A stretch of 64,000 nt of DNA from UBA5336 sp964415675 (GTDB lineage Bacteria; Pseudomonadota; Alphaproteobacteria; Caulobacterales; Hyphomonadaceae), in NCBI GenBank assembly GCA_964415675.1, contig CAYQBG010000004.1, forward strand, positions 175,563 to 239,562. The letters are read 5' to 3'. The notes beneath the pieces are model-generated. The model saw only the letters and a program-made list of their open reading frames with translations. It was not told where the DNA came from and did no database searches. Positions 25,677-34,497 of the stretch are shown here, piece by piece. Made by a program: the position numbers and the translations under genes. The stretch's first letter is position 1; each line of letters starts with the position of its first letter.

Positions 25677-26852
25677 CTAACGACGCTTGCGCACGGCCGT
25701 GACAAACTCCCCGACGCGCGCGCCGAGACGTGGTTCGCAGGCCGCGATATGATCGAGGCGGCGGCGCAGGCGCGCGGCCAGCCCCTGCTCATCCGCGCTG
25801 CCCGCCAGTTTCCAGGCCGAGCGCTGGATACCGCCAAGCCCGGCCATCAGCCCGCCCGACTGCGCCCGGATATTCCAGTTGCGCCGCAAGGGTTCGGCGA
25901 AGTATTTCTTGTAATGATCATGGCCGCCCGACAGGTCATAAGTCTCCAGGCCAATCTCCTCGATCTGTTCGATCGCGCGATAGATCAAAAGGATGCCCGG
26001 GGCGTTTTCGCTGAAGTCCGGATTATAAGCGGCGATCCAGGGATGGAAATCTGCCCCCTGCCGCACGCCGAAATGACCGGCCAGCAAAGTGTCTCCCAGC
26101 ATAAGGCAGATCAGGAACCCGTGCAGCCGGCCCTGATCTCCCGGCTGCAAGTCGGCGGCCGCACGCAGGATTGCGCAACTGTTGGGCGCGGCCGTTACAT
26201 CAACCAGGCCATCACGCCGGAACTGGTCACTTTTCCACGCGAGCAACTGGTCAAGCTGGTCGCGGTCGGGCGCGCCCCAAATGAGTTTCAGTTCGTCTTC
26301 ATGGTCGCGCTCCAGCTGTCGTAAGAGGCGACGGAAATTCTTGTGGCGCTTGGCATGCTGGCCGCGGAAATGCTCGATATAGGCGTCCGGCGTGCGCCCG
26401 TTGAGGCGGATGACAAAAGCCTCATCCTCACCCTCGCAGGCGACATGGCCCAGCCGGTCGGGCGCGGTGATGGCCGTGGGCGCATGATAGGTCGCCACGC
26501 CTGCCGCTGAGAGCATGTCTGGCAGGGACACAGCCTCGCCGGGCGCCACCACGGGACCGGAATAATCGCAGAAGGGCGCGCCAATCGGACGGGCATGGCC
26601 GAACGGTCGCTTGTGCAACGCCAGAACCGCCACAAGCTCACCCTTGCGGGTGGCGAGGATAATGCGCACATCCGCGCGCAAGGCTGCGACGAGGCTTGCA
26701 AAGTCCGGCCCCAGAAGCGGGCTGCTGGCTGACGGATCGACGTCGCAAAGCGCCTGCCAGGCCTGCAATTGCGCATCGCTGAGGGCGTCAAAGCGGACAC
26801 ACTGATAATCCGTCTGCTGAAGTTCGAAACCGCCGCCACGTCCGTCAGGCAT
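25677..26852 (-). CDS. GNAT family N-acetyltransferase (FemAB/BioF2-like)
   Basis: The 391-residue protein has the two-lobed FemAB/CelD-like GNAT architecture (Acetyltransf_6 type). A C-terminal acyltransferase block contains YDLSGGHDHYKKYFAEPLRRNWN, and upstream lies the sequence HPWIAAYNPDFSENAPGILLIYRAIE. The IEHFRGQHAKRHKNFRRLLRQL stretch is basic and conserved in the group. Relatives take part in exopolysaccharide or envelope synthesis. It overlaps the JmjC-like gene by 8 bases, suggesting translational coupling. The start ATG at 26852 was chosen on that overlap. Confidence 0.75.
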   Translation of the reverse strand: MPDGRGGGFELQQTDYQCVRFDALSDAQLQAWQALCDVDPSASSPLLGPDFASLVAALRADVRIILATRKGELVAVLALHKRPFGHARPIGAPFCDYSGPVVAPGEAVSLPDMLSAAGVATYHAPTAITAPDRLGHVACEGEDEAFVIRLNGRTPDAYIEHFRGQHAKRHKNFRRLLRQLERDHEDELKLIWGAPDRDQLDQLLAWKSDQFRRDGLVDVTAAPNSCAILRAAADLQPGDQGRLHGFLICLMLGDTLLAGHFGVRQGADFHPWIAAYNPDFSENAPGILLIYRAIEQIEEIGLETYDLSGGHDHYKKYFAEPLRRNWNIRAQSGGLMAGLGGIQRSAWKLAGSADEQGLAARLRRRLDHIAACEPRLGARVGEFVTAVRKRR

Positions 26853-27753
26853 CGCGAAGCTCCCGGATCGCGCCGCTTCCGGCGGCCACTTCGAAGCTGA
26901 TTGGTGTCGGCGCCGCCGCAGGGGGACGCGCGATGAGCTTCAGCCCGCGCGCAAGCGCCGCCTTTCCAAACGCTGCCGGACCAGGCTTGCCGGGCAGAGA
27001 CGGCCTCAGGCCGAACCGCCGACGCAGCTGTCCGTTTGTGTAAAGGGCATTGGCGCGCACCAGGGCCGGCAGGGTCATGAACTCACACGATAGCGAGACA
27101 TTGAGACAGTCGGCATTTTCGACGCGGTGCGGGGCGTTCTGCGGCCATGTCAGCGCCATGCCGGGATGCATCTCAATCACCTGCGCGGCGGCCTCGAAGC
27201 CCTGCTCGAAGGTCAGCTCCTCATCCTGGAGGCGCATGGCGATCGCCTCGACCTGCTCAGCCCCGGCATAAGGCGCCCCGGTCGGATAGAGATGCAGGCG
27301 CTTCACGCCGCGAAGCTGGACCAGACAGACCAGCGGGATATCGAGATGATAATGCACCTGAATGCGCGGCGAGGAGATCAGCACGCCGATATCGCGCTTG
27401 CGGGTGCGAATGCCCGAGGCCGCCTCAAGCGCCCCGAAGACAGCGGCCTCGACATCACCATAGGCCTCTATCTCGCGGTTGACCGCCCGAAGATTGAGCC
27501 AGATCTGGCCATCGGCGACAGCTTTCAGCAGGTCAGCGCCTGAAATATCCGGCGCGCGGCCATGGGCGGCGCGCGTGATCCCTTCGCCATGGGGCGGGAA
27601 GCGGTAGACGCCGAGTTTGTCGCGAGGAAAAGCGTCGAGGAGCTCGGCCAGCCCTGCATCGGTGAACAATTGGCTTTCATGGAGATCGTGTCGCGCGCGA
27701 TAAACCTCGCGCCCGAACCCGGACGCCATGTCGCCTGGCCAGTCGAACATCAT
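26845..27753 (-). CDS. JmjC/cupin-like putative oxygenase
   Basis: I start at ATG 27753, where GGGGA is upstream; a TTG further out (27780) is open but unsupported. The 302-residue protein has a possible metal facial triad: H-x-D in VHYHLDIPLVCLVQLRG and a downstream His in TWPQNAPHRVENADC. This is the pattern of Fe(II)/2-oxoglutarate JmjC-type or cupin-like hydroxylases. The substrate is unknown. The neighbouring acyltransferase gene overlaps it by 8 bases, so both may act on one modified product. Confidence 0.55.
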   Translation of the reverse strand: MMFDWPGDMASGFGREVYRARHDLHESQLFTDAGLAELLDAFPRDKLGVYRFPPHGEGITRAAHGRAPDISGADLLKAVADGQIWLNLRAVNREIEAYGDVEAAVFGALEAASGIRTRKRDIGVLISSPRIQVHYHLDIPLVCLVQLRGVKRLHLYPTGAPYAGAEQVEAIAMRLQDEELTFEQGFEAAAQVIEMHPGMALTWPQNAPHRVENADCLNVSLSCEFMTLPALVRANALYTNGQLRRRFGLRPSLPGKPGPAAFGKAALARGLKLIARPPAAAPTPISFEVAAGSGAIRELRDA

Positions 27754-27848
27754 TCGATTTCCCCATGCCCTGTTGATCAAGTGCGGTGCACAAATCAGAT
27801 CAGCATATCAAGCTTAGACAATCGTCACGCGAAAGGGGCCAATTACAG

Positions 27849-28673
27849 CTATCGAGCCGTCAGCGCCCCATCGAGCACAAGCTCCTGACCGGTCATGTAG
27901 CTGCTCTCATCGCTCGCCAGGAAGACGATTCCGTCGGCTATTTCCTGCGGCCGTCCGGCACGCCCCATCGGTGTGCCCATCTGAGCGATGACCTCAGGGT
28001 CAAGCGCATTGGCATTTGTGGTTTCCATCATCTGCGACGTTTCGGACGTATCGAGGCTGGCCTCAGTCATCCTCGTGATGGATTTCGTCCAGATCGGCGT
28101 GTCGATGATCCCCGGATGGATGGAGTTGACGCGGATGCCATACTGCATCTGCGCGCACTCGACGGCAGCAGCCTTGGTAAAAAGGCGAACCCCGCCCTTT
28201 GAGGCGCAATAGGCGCTCGCCCCGGCAGCCCCGCGCAATCCGGCTACTGAAGAAATATTGATGATCGACCCGCCACCGGTTTCTTTCATCGCGCGGATGG
28301 CTTCGCGCGTACCCAGGAAGACGCTGTCGAGATTGACCCGCATCTGGGTCTGCCAGTCCTCCAGCGAGAAATCGGTAATCGGGCCGGCAATCGCGACCCC
28401 GGCATTGTTCACGAGAATACTGACCGGCCCGTGCGCATCGCCGGCCGCCAGCATGACATCGTGCCAGCGCGCCTCATCAGTGACATCCTGGCTGGCGGTA
28501 ATGGCGCGTCCGCCAGCCTCGCCGATCAGCGCAGCCGTCTGCGCGCAGCCGGCCTCGTCAATATCGGTGGCATAGACGCGCGCCCCTTCACTTGCCAGCG
28601 CAAGGGCCGCCGCCCGCCCGATACCACTGGCCGCCCCGGTCACAATCGCGGATCTTCCCTCAAGCCGAGCCAT
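27849..28673 (-). CDS. SDR family oxidoreductase
   Basis: The start at 28673 has GGGAGGAAG just upstream; earlier in-frame sequence is not supported. The 274-residue SDR shows TGAASGIGRAAALA, NNAGVAIAG, Ser in NISSVAGLRG, YCASKGGVRLFTKAAA and the C-terminal SSYMTGQELVLDG. The substrate is unknown. It is divergent from rpsD with a 206-base gap. Confidence 0.9.
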   Translation of the reverse strand: MARLEGRSAIVTGAASGIGRAAALALASEGARVYATDIDEAGCAQTAALIGEAGGRAITASQDVTDEARWHDVMLAAGDAHGPVSILVNNAGVAIAGPITDFSLEDWQTQMRVNLDSVFLGTREAIRAMKETGGGSIINISSVAGLRGAAGASAYCASKGGVRLFTKAAAVECAQMQYGIRVNSIHPGIIDTPIWTKSITRMTEASLDTSETSQMMETTNANALDPEVIAQMGTPMGRAGRPQEIADGIVFLASDESSYMTGQELVLDGALTAR

Positions 28674-28745
28674 TGTCTTCCTCCCAATCTGTGTTTTCCC
28701 GACGCTACTCTGGCCGCACAAGCCTGTCGATTGCCGTCGCGAACC

Positions 28746-28774
28746 TTGACAGCGCAGGGGCTTTCGAGTTTTCT
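28746..28774 (+). promoter_or_regulatory. Candidate rpsD promoter
   Basis: A full-consensus -35 TTGACA (28746-28751) is followed after 17 bases by a weak -10 TTTTCT. It would leave a leader of about 100 bases before rpsD, long enough for feedback control by S4 on its own mRNA, which is known in other bacteria. Confidence 0.4.
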
Positions 28775-28879
28775 CAGCCGCCTCCATGACGGGTTGGTGC
28801 AGAGGCCGCCGTTGCAATCGCAGCGCTCAATCGTGACGCGTTGCCGGCCTGCGTCGAATATACAGGGAGGCGAGCGAGC

Positions 28880-29497
28880 ATGTCGCGTCGTCACAGCACG
28901 AAATACAAGATTGACCGCAGGGTCGGCGAGAATATCTGGGGCCGCCCGAAATCGCCGGTCAACAAGCGCGCCTACAAGCCGGGCCAGCATGGACAGGGCC
29001 GGCGCCAGAAGGTTTCCGATTTCGGCCTGCAGCTCATGGCCAAGCAGAAGCTGAAATTCCATTATGGCGACATCACGGAAAAACAGTTCCGCAAGACCTA
29101 TGACGAGGCCGCCCGGCGCAAGGGCAACACCGCCGAAAACCTGATCGGCCTGCTGGAATCGCGCCTCGACGCCTTTGTCTATCGCTCGAAATTCGTGCCG
29201 ACGATCTTTGCCGCGCGCCAGTTCGTGAACCATGGCCATGTGAAGGTGAATGGCCAGAAGGTGAATATCCCCTCCTACCGCCTGAAGCCCGGCGATGTGG
29301 TCGAGATCCGCGAGAAGTCGAAATCCATGGCACTGGTCCTGGAAGCTCTTGGCTCGGCTGAACGCGACCTGCCCGAATATATCGAGGTGGATCCGAAAAA
29401 GATGAGCGCGACCTTCGTGCGCATCCCGGAACTGGCCGATGTGCCGTATGCCGTGCAGATGGAACCCTCGCAGGTCGTCGAATATTATTCGTCCTAA
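28880..29497 (+). CDS. rpsD: 30S ribosomal protein S4
   Basis: The 205-residue protein begins MSRRHSTKYKIDRRVGENIW and has the S4 RNA-binding domain (about 95-158) with FVYRSKFVPTIFAARQFVNHGHVKVNG. S4 is a primary assembly protein of the 30S subunit. GGGAGG before the ATG supports the start at 28880. It is monocistronic here, closed by a strong terminator. Confidence 0.98.
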   Translation: MSRRHSTKYKIDRRVGENIWGRPKSPVNKRAYKPGQHGQGRRQKVSDFGLQLMAKQKLKFHYGDITEKQFRKTYDEAARRKGNTAENLIGLLESRLDAFVYRSKFVPTIFAARQFVNHGHVKVNGQKVNIPSYRLKPGDVVEIREKSKSMALVLEALGSAERDLPEYIEVDPKKMSATFVRIPELADVPYAVQMEPSQVVEYYSS

Positions 29498-29524
29498 CTG
29501 TTTGTACCAGTTGAGTTTCTTCAG

Positions 29525-29553
29525 GGGCCGCGCCACTCTGGTGCGGCCCTTTT
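29525..29553 (+). terminator. Rho-independent terminator after rpsD
   Basis: An 11-bp stem with one G-U pair (GGGCCGCGCCA/TGGTGCGGCCC, loop CTC) is followed by TTTT, 27 bases after the rpsD stop. Confidence 0.85.
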
Positions 29554-29577
29554 CTGTCCGCACCCAGAGGATCGAGT

Positions 29578-30405
29578 TTGACCCAGCCCAGCATCGACAC
29601 TGTTCGCAACGCCCTGATCGCCACGCCAGGCCAGCGTTTCATTCTGGCCGACCGGCCCACGCGTCATCCCGAGCTCTTTGAAGACAAGAAAGAAGCAAAG
29701 GTCAGCCTCGAAGAGGATGCTGCAGCAATCGACGAGTTGCAGGACAAGCTCTATGCCAACCGCGAGCGCGCCCTTCTCGTCATCCTTCAGGGCATCGACT
29801 GTTCGGGCAAGTCCGGCACGATCCGCTCAGTCTTCGCAAACACTTCGCCGCTGGGCATGCAGGTGACCGCCTTCAAAGCCCCGACCGCGCAGGAACTGGC
29901 CCGCGATTTCCTGTGGCGCGTGCATGCCGCCGCCCCGCCCAAGGGCTTTATCGGCATTCATGACCGCTCCCATTATGAGGATGTACTTGTGGTCAAGGTA
30001 CGCGACCTTGCCCCGCCCGAGGCGGTCGAAGCGCGATATGAGCAGATCAACGCCTTTGAGAAACTGCTTGAAGATACAGGCACCAAGGTTCTGAAATTCA
30101 TGCTGAATCTCGGCCATGAGACGCAGGGCGAGCGGTTGCGCGAGCGGTTGGAGGAGCCCCATAAACGCTGGAAGTTCAATCCCGGCGATCTCGACGATCG
30201 TCAGCACTGGGATGATTTCATGGCCGCCTATGAAACCGCGATCCGGCGCTGTTCCACCACTCATGCGCCCTGGTACGTCGTGCCGTCCGACAGCCGCACC
30301 CGGCGCAAGGCCATGGTCGCGCGGATCGTTCGGGGCGCGCTGGAAGATATGGATCTGGACTGGCCCGATCCCGGTCTCCGCCCCGGCGATTTCGAGTTTG
30401 ATTGA
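29578..30405 (+). CDS. Polyphosphate kinase 2 family protein
   Basis: This 275-residue enzyme shows the Walker A motif GIDCSGKSG at 72-80 and a lid/Walker B area with GIHDRSHYEDVL (the family usually has FDRSWYNRA). Polyphosphate contact residues appear in HKRWKFNPGDLDDRQHWDDF, and the end is PWYVVPSDSRTRRKAMVARI. PPK2 enzymes transfer phosphate between polyphosphate and nucleotides. The start is TTG at 29578, since no ATG occurs before the conserved N-terminus. The polarity (NDP/NMP use) is not decided by eye. It lies 24 bases after the rpsD terminator. Confidence 0.9.
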   Translation: MTQPSIDTVRNALIATPGQRFILADRPTRHPELFEDKKEAKVSLEEDAAAIDELQDKLYANRERALLVILQGIDCSGKSGTIRSVFANTSPLGMQVTAFKAPTAQELARDFLWRVHAAAPPKGFIGIHDRSHYEDVLVVKVRDLAPPEAVEARYEQINAFEKLLEDTGTKVLKFMLNLGHETQGERLRERLEEPHKRWKFNPGDLDDRQHWDDFMAAYETAIRRCSTTHAPWYVVPSDSRTRRKAMVARIVRGALEDMDLDWPDPGLRPGDFEFD

Positions 30406-30497
30406 CACACTGCGCCGGCCAATCAATCCTTGTCTCACAAGAGCCAGATTGAGGGAGGCGGCCGGCGGCAGGGTCTGACCGGCCAGTCAGAGGACAG

Positions 30498-31814
30498 ATG
30501 AGCCACGAACTGCCGGAATTGCCACCGCTCGGTGAAGGCGAATGGGCGAACTGGGCGCGCAACCAGAGCGCTCGCCCCACCATGATTGCCGATCCTGAAG
30601 ACCTGACAGCGCTCAGCCAGCTGGTCCGCGGCGCATCCGGGCCGGTTCGCCCCGTTGGCACCGGCCATTCCTTCACACCGCTTGGCGCGACCAACGGCAC
30701 GCTGGTCCGGCTCGGCCATCTGTCCGGTCTGGTCTCAACTGACAGGGAAGCAAGCACTGCAAGGCTTCAGGCCGGCACCTGCCTTAAGAGCGCATCGGCG
30801 CAGCTGCAGCAGGCCGCGCTGGCCTTCCGCAATCTCGGCGACATAAATGTGCAGACGCTGGCGGGCGCTGTCTCTACCGCCACTCATGGCACAGGCGCAG
30901 GCTTTGGCTGCCTGTCATCTGAGATCCGGGCGGTGCGGTTCGTGGCGGCCAATGGCGATGTGCTGACCGCTTCGCGCGAACAGGATGGTGAATTGCTGCG
31001 CGCCGTACAGGTCTCGCTCGGCGCGCTGGGTATCCTTGCCGAAGCCGAAGTCCAGCTCACCCCAGCTTACAACCTCCACCGCCGCGTCTGGTCGCAGCCC
31101 ATCGCCGATATCCTCGCCAGCGCGCAGGCCCGCTGGAGCGAACACCGTAATTTCGAATTCTTCTACATCCCCTTTTCCGGTCACGGCATCTGCATCGCCC
31201 ATGACGAGACCGACGCGGCACCCACACCGCGCGCGCCGCAGAATGACGATGAGGAGACGATGGGGCTCAAAGCCATCCGCGATGGCACCATGGGCGATCC
31301 CGACACGAGGCGGGCGATCCTGCACAAGGCGCTGGCGGCAAATGAAGGCGAGAATGTTGTCGGCATCAGCTGGCAGCTGCTGGCGAGCCCGCGCAATGTG
31401 CCTTTCAAGGAGATGGAATACCATTTGCCGGTCGCGGGCGCGCTTGACGTGTTCGACCAGCTCGTTGCCCGGATCGAGGCCGAACGCCCGGACGTGTTCT
31501 TCCCCATAGAGATGCGCATGACAGCGGGCGACGAGGCCATGCTGAGCCCGTTTCAGGGGTCCCCTCGCATCTCCATCGCGGTGCACGCCTATTTCGAAGA
31601 CGATCATGACTGGTTTTTCTCGCTGGCCGAGCCGCTCCTGCGGGCCGCTGGGGGGCGCCCCCACTGGGGCAAGCTGCATTCCCTTTCGGCCAGCGAATTG
31701 CGCGGGCTCTACCCGGAATTCGACGCCTTCAACGCCATCCGGCGCGAGCTCGACCCGACTGGAAAATTCCTCTCGCCCTATCTCAAAGACCTGCTTGGCG
31801 GGGACGCCGCATGA
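30498..31814 (+). CDS. FAD-binding lactone/sugar oxidase (ALO family)
   Basis: The 438-residue flavoenzyme has a PCMH-type FAD domain: RPVGTGHSFTPLGATNGTLV, LQTLAGAVSTATHGTG-like QTLAGAVSTATHGTGAGF and LSSEIRAVRFV. The C-terminal ALO domain ends GGRPHWGKLHSLSASELRGLYP and FDAFNAIRRELDPTGKFL. It should oxidise an aldono-lactone or an alditol with oxygen or a quinone. It overlaps the next gene by four bases (ATGA), so the two are one unit. Confidence 0.85.
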   Translation: MSHELPELPPLGEGEWANWARNQSARPTMIADPEDLTALSQLVRGASGPVRPVGTGHSFTPLGATNGTLVRLGHLSGLVSTDREASTARLQAGTCLKSASAQLQQAALAFRNLGDINVQTLAGAVSTATHGTGAGFGCLSSEIRAVRFVAANGDVLTASREQDGELLRAVQVSLGALGILAEAEVQLTPAYNLHRRVWSQPIADILASAQARWSEHRNFEFFYIPFSGHGICIAHDETDAAPTPRAPQNDDEETMGLKAIRDGTMGDPDTRRAILHKALAANEGENVVGISWQLLASPRNVPFKEMEYHLPVAGALDVFDQLVARIEAERPDVFFPIEMRMTAGDEAMLSPFQGSPRISIAVHAYFEDDHDWFFSLAEPLLRAAGGRPHWGKLHSLSASELRGLYPEFDAFNAIRRELDPTGKFLSPYLKDLLGGDAA

Positions 31815-33004
31815 GCGCGCGCGATCCCTATTTCCTCGCCCTTCAGGAGGCATTGCGCAAGGCTTCCATCGCCGCTCCGACCCTGGTGATCGACCGCGCC
31901 CGGCTCAACGCCAATATCGACACGGTGATGTCCGCCCTGCCCGCCGGCATGGGCTTGCGCATTGTGGCCAAGTCCCTGCCCTCGCTCGACCTGCTCAATC
32001 ATGTCTGCGGCCGGTCCGGCACCGACCGGCTGATGGTGTTCAACCTGCCCATGCTGCTGGAACTCTCCACCGCCATGCCGGAAGCTTCGCTCCTGCTTGG
32101 CAAGCCACTGCCAGTGGATTCAGCGCGCGCCTATTTCGAGAGACTGCCAACGCGGGCGCGCCGCGCAGCCGGCAATGTCCAGTGGCTGGTGGATACACCC
32201 CAGCGCCTTCAGCAATATGCCAGACTCGCCGAAACGCTTGACGTGGAATTGCGGATCAATTTCGAGATCGATGTCGGCCTGCATCGTGGCGGTTTCGCGC
32301 CGGGCGAGGCGCTCGGCGCTGCGCTGAACACCGTGCGCGAAAGCAACCGGCTGAGCTTTGCCGGCTATATGGGCTATGAGCCGCACATCCCGGCGCTGCC
32401 CGAGGCGGGCGGCTGGCGCGCACGTGCGCTGGACGGCGCCTGGCAGGTCTACCGCGAAGCTATCGCGCAGGGCGAGGAAAGTCTGGGCGCGCACGCCATG
32501 GCGCAGGCCACACGCAATGCCGGAGGCAGCCCGACCTACCGGCTTTATCGAGACACGTCGCTGGCCAATGAAGTCGCGGTCGGCTCGGCCATGGTCAAGC
32601 CGACACATTTCGATACCGACCTTCTGGCCGCCCACCAGCCGGCAAGCTTCATTGCCACCCCGGTCCTCAAACGCCTTGATGGCGTTCACATGCCCGGACT
32701 TGAATATGCCGATCCCGCCAACCCTGCCCCGCCGCCCCAGCCGGGCACGACACTGTTCATCTATGGCGGCAAATGGATGGCCGATCCGGTCGATCCATCA
32801 GGGCTGGAGACCCACAAGATCATCGGGCGGTCCTCCAATCAGGAACTGCTCGTCGGGCCGGCCGGGCTTGATATCGGCGTTGATGATTTCGTCTTCCTGC
32901 GCCCCCATCAGAGCGAGGCGGTGTTCCTGCAATTCGGCGATATCGCGGTGTATGAGGATGGCGAGATTGTCGGGACCTGGCCCGTTTTTCCGGCCTCGGC
33001 CTGA
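31811..33004 (+). CDS. DSD1 family PLP-dependent enzyme (D-serine dehydratase/D-threonine aldolase-like)
   Basis: The 397-residue protein has the alanine-racemase N-terminal barrel start TLVIDRARLNANIDTV and the PLP lysine in RIVAKSLPS. The C-terminal DSD1 domain has IIGRSSNQELLVGP and FLRPHQSEAVFLQFGDIAVYED. In characterised DSD1/D-threonine aldolases a metal is held by H-x-C or H-x-D at the PHQS position; here it reads H-Q-S. Activity on D-serine or D-threonine is thus uncertain. It is translationally coupled to the lactone oxidase gene. Confidence 0.78.
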   Translation: MSARDPYFLALQEALRKASIAAPTLVIDRARLNANIDTVMSALPAGMGLRIVAKSLPSLDLLNHVCGRSGTDRLMVFNLPMLLELSTAMPEASLLLGKPLPVDSARAYFERLPTRARRAAGNVQWLVDTPQRLQQYARLAETLDVELRINFEIDVGLHRGGFAPGEALGAALNTVRESNRLSFAGYMGYEPHIPALPEAGGWRARALDGAWQVYREAIAQGEESLGAHAMAQATRNAGGSPTYRLYRDTSLANEVAVGSAMVKPTHFDTDLLAAHQPASFIATPVLKRLDGVHMPGLEYADPANPAPPPQPGTTLFIYGGKWMADPVDPSGLETHKIIGRSSNQELLVGPAGLDIGVDDFVFLRPHQSEAVFLQFGDIAVYEDGEIVGTWPVFPASA

Positions 33005-33084
33005 TTTCCGGATTGGAATAATTCCCTTTTGCGGACGACTGACCTAAGCTGTCAGGCGTCACCCAGTTAAGGCGAGGCGTTCCC

Positions 33085-33987
33085 ATGTCCGGCGGCATTT
33101 TCATTTCCTACAGGCGGGAAGACGCCGCGGCGGCGGCCGGACGGCTGCATGATCATCTCTCGGCGCGGTTCGGGCGCGAAACCGTATTCATGGATGTCGA
33201 TGCGATTGAGCCGGGCGTCGATTTTCATGATGTGCTGAACGCTCAGGTCAGCGCCTGCGATGTTCTGATTGCCGTAATCGGGCGCGACTGGCTGGCGGCG
33301 AGCGACAGCGATGGGCGCCAGCGCATCAGTGATGAGGATGATTTTGTCCGCATCGAGATTGCAGCCGCCCTTGCGCGCAATGTGCGCGTGATACCGGTGC
33401 TGGTGGATGGTGGCACGATGCCGAAATCGGATGAATTGCCCGAACCGCTCAAACCGCTGGCCCGAAGGAATGCAGCCGAGATCTCCCATTCGCGCTTTGT
33501 CATGGATGTGGACCGGCTGTCCGATGTCATCGAAAAGATTGTCGAGCCGGCCGGATCGCCGCCACCCGGCCCCGCGCCCATCATCGCCGATGAGGCCTTC
33601 GGAACGCGGATGCGCAATGCCCTCCTCGCATTCCAGGACAATACGCAGGTCTTCGTTGCGCCGAATGTGCCCGATGACCGGATCGGCAATGCCCGCCGGC
33701 GCACGGCCACCCCCGATGACGAGGAAGTGTTTGCGCTGATCGATTTCACGGTGATGAACAATGCCAATGACGCCTTGCTTGTCACACCGCGCGGCCTGCG
33801 CATCCATCATTCGACCGGCGACGAACCGACGACCCGTTTTATCGCTTATGATGAGATCCGCGATGCGCAGGTGTCAAAGACCGGCTGGTGGAAAATCGCG
33901 ATCGGCGCGCAGCAGATCACCGTGTCGGGCGGGCCCAGTCGCGACATACTGGTCCGCTTTCTGGAGGCGGTTCGCGGCGCGCTCTGA
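33085..33987 (+). CDS. TIR domain protein with C-terminal PH-like domain
   Basis: The N-terminal TIR domain (1-150) starts SGGIFISYRREDAAAAAGR and continues VFMDVDAIEPG and CDVLIAVIGRDWL. It has the putative catalytic Glu91 in DFVRIEIAAAL, so NADase activity is possible. A proline-rich linker (about 153-163) leads to a C-terminal domain (about 211-300) of the form EEVFALIDFTVMNNAND...GWWKIAIGAQQITV. This resembles a small bacterial PH-like fold. Bacterial TIR proteins often act in NAD-depleting immunity, but no partner sensor gene is adjacent. It begins 80 bases after the DSD1 gene and ends 109 bases before tRNA-Cys. Confidence 0.8.
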   Translation: MSGGIFISYRREDAAAAAGRLHDHLSARFGRETVFMDVDAIEPGVDFHDVLNAQVSACDVLIAVIGRDWLAASDSDGRQRISDEDDFVRIEIAAALARNVRVIPVLVDGGTMPKSDELPEPLKPLARRNAAEISHSRFVMDVDRLSDVIEKIVEPAGSPPPGPAPIIADEAFGTRMRNALLAFQDNTQVFVAPNVPDDRIGNARRRTATPDDEEVFALIDFTVMNNANDALLVTPRGLRIHHSTGDEPTTRFIAYDEIRDAQVSKTGWWKIAIGAQQITVSGGPSRDILVRFLEAVRGAL

Positions 33988-34096
33988 CGTGCCCCTCCAG
34001 TCGCGGCAATCGGTCCGGTCCGACTGGCGACAAACTCAGTTGCTCTCTTTTGCGTGACCTGCTAACTGACGCACCTTCCATTCGTCTGGAAGTGAT

Positions 34097-34170
34097 GGCC
34101 CTGTGGCGGAGTGGTGACGCAGCGGATTGCAAATCCGTGTACCCCGGTTCGATTCCGGGCGGGGCCTCCA
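34097..34170 (+). tRNA. tRNA-Cys (GCA)
   Basis: A cloverleaf with a 7-bp acceptor stem (GGCCCTG with CGGGGCC), D-arm, anticodon loop TTGCAAA giving GCA, T-arm with GGTTCGATTCC and genomically encoded CCA. Length 74 nt. Confidence 0.96.
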
Positions 34171-34318
34171 GACAGTCGAACCGTTGAAATCCCACAGGTT
34201 CCAGCAAGGGTCTGCTAATCTGTGCGAATTTTCGGTTAAGGTTTTACCTCGCATTAACCAATCAGGGCGAAGTTGATCCTGTCTTCTGTTGGAGACACCC
34301 ACCATCACCCAACGCCTC

Positions 34319-34349
34319 GGCGGGAGCTGTCAGCTCCCGCCATTTTTTT
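34319..34349 (+). terminator. Strong rho-independent terminator downstream of tRNA-Cys
   Basis: A perfect 10-bp stem (GGCGGGAGCT/AGCTCCCGCC, loop GTC) is followed by A and seven T. It lies 150 bases after tRNA-Cys and before tRNA-Asn. The 150 bases in between contain no gene I can support, so they are either a long tRNA trailer or a small RNA ending here. The segment holds the inverted repeat GGTTAA/TTAACC at about 34234-34260. Confidence 0.85.
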
Positions 34350-34421
34350 GTCAGCCTTGGATCTCATTCAGGCTTTGACAGGCGCGCGCGTTTTGCTAGA
34401 CAGCGCGCTTACCGACGGTTT

Positions 34422-34497
34422 TCCGCGATAGCTCAGTTGGTAGAGCAGGCGACTGTTAATCGCCCGGTCGTAGGTTCGAGTCCTACTCGCGGAGCCA
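34422..34497 (+). tRNA. tRNA-Asn (GTT)
   Basis: Cloverleaf with acceptor TCCGCGA/TCGCGGA, D-loop GCTCAGTTGGTAGAGC, anticodon GTT in CTGTTAATC, T-arm GGTTCGAGTCC and encoded CCA. Length 76 nt. The 261 bases that follow (34498-34758) are AT-richer and hold no supported gene; they end at the convergent kdsA stop. Confidence 0.97.
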
